Shown here: in pieces, positions 59,716-64,000 of the stretch
How positions within the stretch are numbered: the stretch's first letter is position 1
Layout of the letters: each line of letters starts with the position of its first letter
Origin: Anaerolineae bacterium
GTDB taxonomy: Bacteria > Chloroflexota > Anaerolineae > Aggregatilineales > Phototrophicaceae
DNA: 64,000 nt
Assembly (NCBI GenBank): GCA_022824465.1
Contig: JAJDZV010000014.1
Coordinates: 47,822-111,821, forward strand
Direction of reading: 5' to 3'
Translations under genes and position numbers: made by a program
The notes under the pieces: generated by a model
Told to the model about the DNA's origin: nothing
The model's input: the letters and a program-made list of their open reading frames with translations, nothing else
Databases searched by the model: none

Positions 59716-60231
59716 TTACCAAGTCTCCCAATGCGCGACATCATCGTAAACACGGCGTCCGCCAGCGCGCAAGGGTTCGCTGGTTTGCCGCGCATCCGCC
59801 GGATAACCGAATGAGATGACCAGGCGCGTCTGATGATCATCCGGGATGCCGAGCAAGTCGCGGGCGCCGTCGGGTTGATAGATCGTGCCCAGGCAGGAGC
59901 CAATGCCGAGCTCGGTAGCCGCCAGTTGCATGTATGCGGCGCTCTGCCCCGAATCAAAGAAGTGCCAGAGCGTGCGCTCGTTTTCAGTCGGCACGACGAT
60001 GACGATGCAAAGGGCGGCGCCGGCGACATGCCCCATGCCTGCTCCCAAGCCCGCCAATTGCGCCAGGCGTCCCTTGTCTTGCACCGCGATGAAATGCCAG
60101 GGTTGGCTGTTCTTTGAGCTTTGCGCGCGCCGGCCGGCGTTGAGGATGCGTTCGATGTGGGCCGGCTGAAGCGGCTCGTCACTGAATTCGCGGATGGCGC
60201 GTTTGTTTTGGATCGCGTCCCAGACTTGCAT
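59716..60231 (-). CDS. Nitroreductase family protein
   Basis: FMN-dependent reductase fold. Opens MQVWDAIQNKRAIREFSDEP, with the FMN-binding Arg-x-x-Arg-x-Phe pattern, then AGRRAQSSKNSQPWHFIAVQ and GIGSCLGTIYQP. 171 residues from ATG 60231, preceded by GAGGCG. Natural substrates of such enzymes are rarely known. First gene before hemB in the same operon, which may indicate a redox role tied to tetrapyrroles, though this is only context. Confidence 0.85.
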   Translation of the reverse strand: MQVWDAIQNKRAIREFSDEPLQPAHIERILNAGRRAQSSKNSQPWHFIAVQDKGRLAQLAGLGAGMGHVAGAALCIVIVVPTENERTLWHFFDSGQSAAYMQLAATELGIGSCLGTIYQPDGARDLLGIPDDHQTRLVISFGYPADARQTSEPLRAGGRRVYDDVAHWETW

Positions 60232-60288
60232 GTTTCGCCTCACTTCTGCTGAAAGTCGGTCAGATCAAGATTGTGCCATGTCGCCGCT

Positions 60289-60519
60289 CTAATCGTCCAC
60301 GTTCTGGCGGGAGAGGGGAGCATTATGACGAAGCGTTCCGTAACCCTGCATTTCAGCGCGCAGCATATCGTTGACTTCCGCTGCATAGACCATGTGCGCC
60401 TCGACATCGGCTTCCATGGCGAAGTCCAGCATGACCTCCGCGACCGAATTCTTGACAGTTCGTTTGATCAACTCCTCAAGTTCGCTAACCGTCAGTTCCG
60501 CGATGGCTCTGTTGTCCAT
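60289..60519 (-). CDS. Small hypothetical protein
   Basis: 76 residues: MDNRAIAELTVSELEELIKR then TVKNSVAEVMLDFAMEADVE, two predicted helices with many acidic residues and a polar tail. Resembles small regulator or antitoxin-like proteins of about this size, without a named family. Weak ribosome binding site before ATG 60519. 57 bases from the nitroreductase gene start on the same strand. Confidence 0.5.
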   Translation of the reverse strand: MDNRAIAELTVSELEELIKRTVKNSVAEVMLDFAMEADVEAHMVYAAEVNDMLRAEMQGYGTLRHNAPLSRQNVDD

Positions 60520-60763
60520 GTGTATTGGGCGAAGCAGCCGCGGCGCGACTGTCTGACCCGGCTCCTTTCATCTGTGATGCCGTCGATTGTAGCAAAACAA
60601 CCGGCAACCCGCCGCAGCCGCCTGTGGAATTTACATGCTTCTGACATTTGGCTTGGGGCGAGGCGCGCTCAAAGACTTATACGCATGACAAGGCGAAAAG
60701 GCGCAATACGCTGGTCCGTCAAGCGCGGCGCGGACGCGGCAGAGCCTTGCCCATCGCCAGAGT

Positions 60764-61540
60764 ATGTGTGACACTGCGCTTGGCGAAGCGATACAACAAA
60801 TGGCGATGGTCAGCATGCTGGCGGCAGCGGGACTCATCATGTTTGCGGGCAGCGTCGTGCAGGGCGCGATCGGCTTTGCCCTGGGCTTGATTGCGGCGCC
60901 TCTGCTGGTGGAAGCCGGCTTCAGCTTGTCGCAAGCCGTCGCGCTGACCACCCTGTCCCTCGGCATTCAGGCTTTCTTTGGCGCCTGGCAGTTGCGCCGG
61001 CACATCCCCGCCGCCGACGTCAAACTGGCCGCCGCCGTCCGCTATCTGACCATGCCATTGGGCGTCGCGCTGCTGCTTTCGGTCGAGACTTTGAATACCG
61101 AGGACGTAAAGCGCGTGGTCGGGCTGGGCGTCTTGCTCGGCGCGCTGCTCCGCATTTGGGCGCGCAACATGACGGTCCGCGACTTGCCGGCTGCCGTGTC
61201 CGTGGCGACTTTCGCTCTAAGCGGCCTGCTGCAAGGTTTGGTGGCGATGGGCGGGCCGCCCATGGTGCTGTGGATGACCACGCGCGAATGGCGGGCGCAT
61301 CAGGCGCGCGCATTTACTCTAGCGCTGTTCTTGCTCAACGCGCCGCTGCAAGTGCTCTTATTGCTCTTCCTGTCGGACACGCTGAGCGTCGAGGCGCTCC
61401 TGATGGCGCTGGCGCTAACACCGGTGATCTTCCTAGGCACGACCATCGGCCTGCGCCTGGGCAATCGCTTTTCCAAACCCTGGCTCAACCGAGTCGCCGT
61501 GGGCCTTTTATTGCTGATTGCCTTCAAGGCCATCATCTAG
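60764..61540 (+). CDS. Sulfite exporter TauE/SafE family protein
   Basis: Membrane transporter, probably anion or organosulfur exporter. About 258 residues with seven to eight hydrophobic segments. Family-like repeats: GSVVQGAIGFALGLIAAPLL in the first half and GLLQGLVAMGGPPMVLWMTT in the second, the two TauE half-repeats. The start is taken as ATG 60764; internal ATGs 12-15 codons later are also possible because no clear ribosome binding site is seen. Directly followed after 16 bases by the decarboxylase gene. Substrate not determined. Confidence 0.8.
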   Translation: MCDTALGEAIQQMAMVSMLAAAGLIMFAGSVVQGAIGFALGLIAAPLLVEAGFSLSQAVALTTLSLGIQAFFGAWQLRRHIPAADVKLAAAVRYLTMPLGVALLLSVETLNTEDVKRVVGLGVLLGALLRIWARNMTVRDLPAAVSVATFALSGLLQGLVAMGGPPMVLWMTTREWRAHQARAFTLALFLLNAPLQVLLLLFLSDTLSVEALLMALALTPVIFLGTTIGLRLGNRFSKPWLNRVAVGLLLLIAFKAII

Positions 61541-61556
61541 TTGGGGACAAACGCTA

Positions 61557-62984
61557 ATGGGTGAGAGAGACGCGCTTGCATTCAGCCCCGAAGAAATGCG
61601 GCGCTTCGGCTATGAAGTCATCGACCAGCTCATTGACTTCTACACAAAGCGCGACCAAGAGCCAGTGGCCCGCGAGCTGGATCATGCGGCGCTGGAAGCC
61701 ATCCTGCATGAGCCGCTGCCGAGAACGGGCATGCCCTGGCCGGCGGCGCTGGAGCAGTTCGAGCGCCAGGTGGTCGCGCCAACCAACCACGTCGATCATA
61801 CCCGCTTCTTCGCCTATATTCCGCTGGCGAACAACTTCGTCGGCGTGATGGCCGATGCGCTGGCATCAGGCTACAACATCTTCAACGCCGTCTGGATGCA
61901 GGGCGCGGGCGCAGCGCAGGTCGAGCGATTGACGGTGGACTGGCTGCGGCAACTCTTTGGCTTTCCCGAGGGATCCGGCGGCACATTTGTTAGCGGCGGC
62001 TCGATGGCGAATCTAACCGGCTTGGCGGTCGCGCGGCAGGTACGCCTGCACGGCGACATGCGCGGCGCGGTCGCTTATTGCTCCGATCAGGGTCATTTCG
62101 CGATTTCACGCGGCCTGCGCCTGCTCGGATTCGCGCCCGAGCAACTGCGAAAAGTCGCGAGCGATGAGCGCTTTCGGCTTTCAGCAGCGAAGTTGCAATC
62201 GGCAATCGCCGAAGATCGCGCGGCCGGGCGAAATCCCTTCTGTGTCATCGCAACAGCCGGCACGACCAACACCGGCGCGGTGGATCCGCTCATTGACCTG
62301 GCGAACTTGTGCCAGCGCGAGGGTCTCTGGCTGCATGTCGATGGCGCTTACGGCGCACCGGCCGCCTTCTGCGATAGAGGCAAGCGGGCGCTAGCGGGCT
62401 TGGAGCGCGCCGACTCGCTGGCCTTGGACGCGCATAAGTGGCTCTTCCAGCCGATAGAATGCGGCGTCGTTATCGTCCGCGAGCGACGCTGGCTGGCGCA
62501 GACATTCAAGGAAAAGGGCGAATACCTCAAAGACATCCAGCAAGAAGACGACGAAATCAATTTCGGCTTCCAGGGTGTTCAGCTGACGCGGCAGTTCCGC
62601 GCGCTGAAGCTCTGGCTGAGCTTCAAAGTCTTTGGCCTCGACGCCATCAGCCAGGCGATAGCGGCCGGCTTTGAAAATGCCGAAATCGCCGAGGCGCTGC
62701 TCCGGGAAGCGGGCTGCTGGCAAATTGTCACCCCCGCGCAGATGGCGATCCTCACCTTCCGTTACTTGCCAAAGAACGGCGACGACCACAAAGCCGATCG
62801 AGTGACACATGACCTGGTGGGCGCGCTGCTAAAAGACGGATACGCCTTCGCCTCTGGCACACAGCTTTGCGGCCGGCCCGTGATGCGCATGTGCTGCAAC
62901 AATCCCCGCACGACGCCCGAAGACTTGCGCGGGACCGTCCGCTTGCTGGGCCAACTAGCGGCGAAACTGGAAGAGTTGGTTTAA
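61557..62984 (+). CDS. PLP-dependent aromatic-L-amino-acid-type decarboxylase (copy 1)
   Basis: Group II decarboxylase that removes CO2 from an amino acid, typically aromatic. PLP Lys294 is in ALDAHKWLFQP, and the cofactor-binding LHVDGAYGAPAAF precedes it; TFVSGGSMANLTGLAVAR holds the phosphate-binding loop. 475 residues, normal. The start was set at ATG 61557 with GGGG upstream; a longer frame runs into the TauE gene. The product could be tryptamine, tyramine, dopamine-like or another amine; sequence alone does not say. It is followed by a close paralogue, a tandem duplicate. Confidence 0.9.
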   Translation: MGERDALAFSPEEMRRFGYEVIDQLIDFYTKRDQEPVARELDHAALEAILHEPLPRTGMPWPAALEQFERQVVAPTNHVDHTRFFAYIPLANNFVGVMADALASGYNIFNAVWMQGAGAAQVERLTVDWLRQLFGFPEGSGGTFVSGGSMANLTGLAVARQVRLHGDMRGAVAYCSDQGHFAISRGLRLLGFAPEQLRKVASDERFRLSAAKLQSAIAEDRAAGRNPFCVIATAGTTNTGAVDPLIDLANLCQREGLWLHVDGAYGAPAAFCDRGKRALAGLERADSLALDAHKWLFQPIECGVVIVRERRWLAQTFKEKGEYLKDIQQEDDEINFGFQGVQLTRQFRALKLWLSFKVFGLDAISQAIAAGFENAEIAEALLREAGCWQIVTPAQMAILTFRYLPKNGDDHKADRVTHDLVGALLKDGYAFASGTQLCGRPVMRMCCNNPRTTPEDLRGTVRLLGQLAAKLEELV

Positions 62985-63025
62985 CATTACATTCGTGCCT
63001 CGCATGCAATTCGAGAGGACCCTAT

Positions 63026-64000
63026 ATGCGAAACGTCAATCCTCAAGACCAGCTAAAGCTCAGCGCTAATGATATGCGTGAAATGGGCTACCGCATCATC
63101 GACATGCTGGTCGATTATACGGGCGCGCAAGCCCAGTTTCCGGTGACGCGCGCGCTGGATCATGCGACATTCGAGGAAATCCTGGACGAGCCCCTCCCAG
63201 AGGCTGGAACCGATTGGCAAGATGTGCTGGAGCAGTTCGAGCGACAGGTGCTGACAACTATCGATCACCTCGATCATCCGCGTTTCTTCGCCTATATTCC
63301 CTCCTCCAGCAACTTCGTCGGCGCTATGGCGGATGCCCTGGCTTCCGGCTACAACATCTTCAACGCCCTTTACCCGCTTGGGACCGGCGCGGCCGTAGTC
63401 GAACGGCTGGCCATCAGTTGGTTGCGCCAGCTATGCGGCATGCCGGAAGCGGCCGGCGGTCTGTTTGTCAGCGGCGGTTCCGTGGCGAACCTCACGGGAT
63501 TGGCGGTGGCGCGGCAGATCCAGCTAGATGGCGATATGCGCGACGCCGTCGCTTACTGCTCAGATCAGGCGCACTTCGTCATTTCACGCGGCTTGCGCAT
63601 CCTCGGCTTCGCGCCGGAACAACTGCGGGAAATCCAGTCTGATGAGGACTTCCGGCTTCCAGTAGCGGAGCTTGAACGGGCGATAGCGGAGGACAGAGCG
63701 GCGGGCAAACGTCCCTTTTGCGTTGCTGCGACAGCCGGCACGACCAATTCGGGCGCGTTGGATCCGCTCGGGGACCTGGCGGATCTGTGTGAGCGGGAGG
63801 GTCTTTGGCTGCATGTCGATGGCGCTTACGGCGCGTCCGCCTGCTTGACGGAGTATAGGAAACAAGCCCTGGCTGGCATTGAACGCGCGCATTCACTGAC
63901 CTGGGACGCGCATAAATGGATGTTCCAACCGGTTGAGTGCAGCGCTTTGCTGGTCCGCGATCGTCATTGGCTAAGCGCTACGTTCAAGGAAACAGCCCAT
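63026..64000 (+). CDS. PLP-dependent aromatic-L-amino-acid-type decarboxylase (copy 2, cut by window end)
   Basis: Starts at ATG 63026 after GAGAGGA; open to the last base (325 codons, in frame to the end). Paralogue of the previous gene: DGAYGAS, LTWDAHKWMFQP with PLP Lys297, and LFVSGGSVANLTGLAVARQI. About 150 residues of a normal-length protein are missing beyond the window. The separation from copy 1 is 41 bases, so they are probably co-transcribed. Divergence in the substrate loop regions may give different specificity. Confidence 0.9.
   Translation, partial: MRNVNPQDQLKLSANDMREMGYRIIDMLVDYTGAQAQFPVTRALDHATFEEILDEPLPEAGTDWQDVLEQFERQVLTTIDHLDHPRFFAYIPSSSNFVGAMADALASGYNIFNALYPLGTGAAVVERLAISWLRQLCGMPEAAGGLFVSGGSVANLTGLAVARQIQLDGDMRDAVAYCSDQAHFVISRGLRILGFAPEQLREIQSDEDFRLPVAELERAIAEDRAAGKRPFCVAATAGTTNSGALDPLGDLADLCEREGLWLHVDGAYGASACLTEYRKQALAGIERAHSLTWDAHKWMFQPVECSALLVRDRHWLSATFKETAH

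Noticed and set aside
58629..60182. A 517-codon minus-strand frame as a longer hemB.
   Set aside because: The first 165 codons lie over the nitroreductase gene in another frame; HemB similarity starts at about 59687.
1..64000. CRISPR arrays and tRNA or rRNA genes.
   Set aside because: No regularly spaced repeats, no cloverleaf-like sequence and no rRNA stretch was seen by eye. A tRNAscan-SE and CRISPR search would settle this.

Overview
The window is GC-rich, densely coded bacterial chromosome. No rRNA or tRNA was found, so the host is an inference. Secreted TPR, SH3, LysM and DM13 proteins with Thr-Pro linkers, solo ABC-type binding proteins, Flp-like pilins, duplicated integral-membrane glycosyltransferase-like proteins, and a sulfatase next to a phytanoyl-CoA dioxygenase all fit an uncultured Chloroflexota (Anaerolineae-like, possibly marine). 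AT-richer stretches inside this background look like transferred accessory modules: the Fic gene, the restriction-modification pair, the DUF5343/HEPN-like pair and an orphan DNA methyltransferase.

Layout. 1-9.2 kb: Fic protein (cut by the window edge), Zn/Cd-type P-ATPase, Tat-exported cyclase, LysE exporter, Nudix hydrolase, two tandem membrane-anchored TPR proteins and an FkbM methyltransferase. 9.2-12.7 kb: a restriction-modification island with a C5-cytosine methyltransferase translationally overlapped by a GHKL-ATPase/PD-(D/E)xK nuclease fusion, then a decayed type IIG-like fragment inside an imperfect direct repeat of the end of the next gene. 12.6-21 kb: MocR regulator, SH3 protein, a methyltransferase gene with two adjacent in-frame UGA codons followed by a SECIS-like hairpin, two solo substrate-binding proteins and a secreted propeller-like protein. 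21-26 kb: RelE/ParE-type toxin-antitoxin pair and an apparent catabolic run (flavin amine oxidase, Asp/Glu racemase, two SnoaL-like proteins). 26-33 kb: RmlC-like epimerase, S9 peptidase, GT4 glycosyltransferase, methyltransferase, sulfatase and PhyH-type dioxygenase. 33-35 kb: DUF5343/HEPN-like pair and two small membrane proteins behind a near-consensus promoter. 35-42 kb: MetH, orphan beta-class DNA methyltransferase and MFS transporter. 42-49.5 kb: DM13 and TPR proteins, a long non-coding stretch, the SRP RNA gene divergent from trpB, a LysM lipoprotein, an M42 peptidase and two Flp-like pilins. 49.5-64 kb: FtsX-type permease, class I amidotransferase, two paralogous ~840-residue membrane proteins, hemB with a nitroreductase, a TauE exporter and two tandem PLP decarboxylases, the second cut by the window end.

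The points most worth a second look are the candidate Sec-Sec methyltransferase (15657-16367), the methyltransferase/GHKL-nuclease restriction system (9361-12379), the DUF5343/HEPN-like operon (33231-35065) and the SRP RNA gene with its divergent, operator-like trpB promoter (45127-45392).
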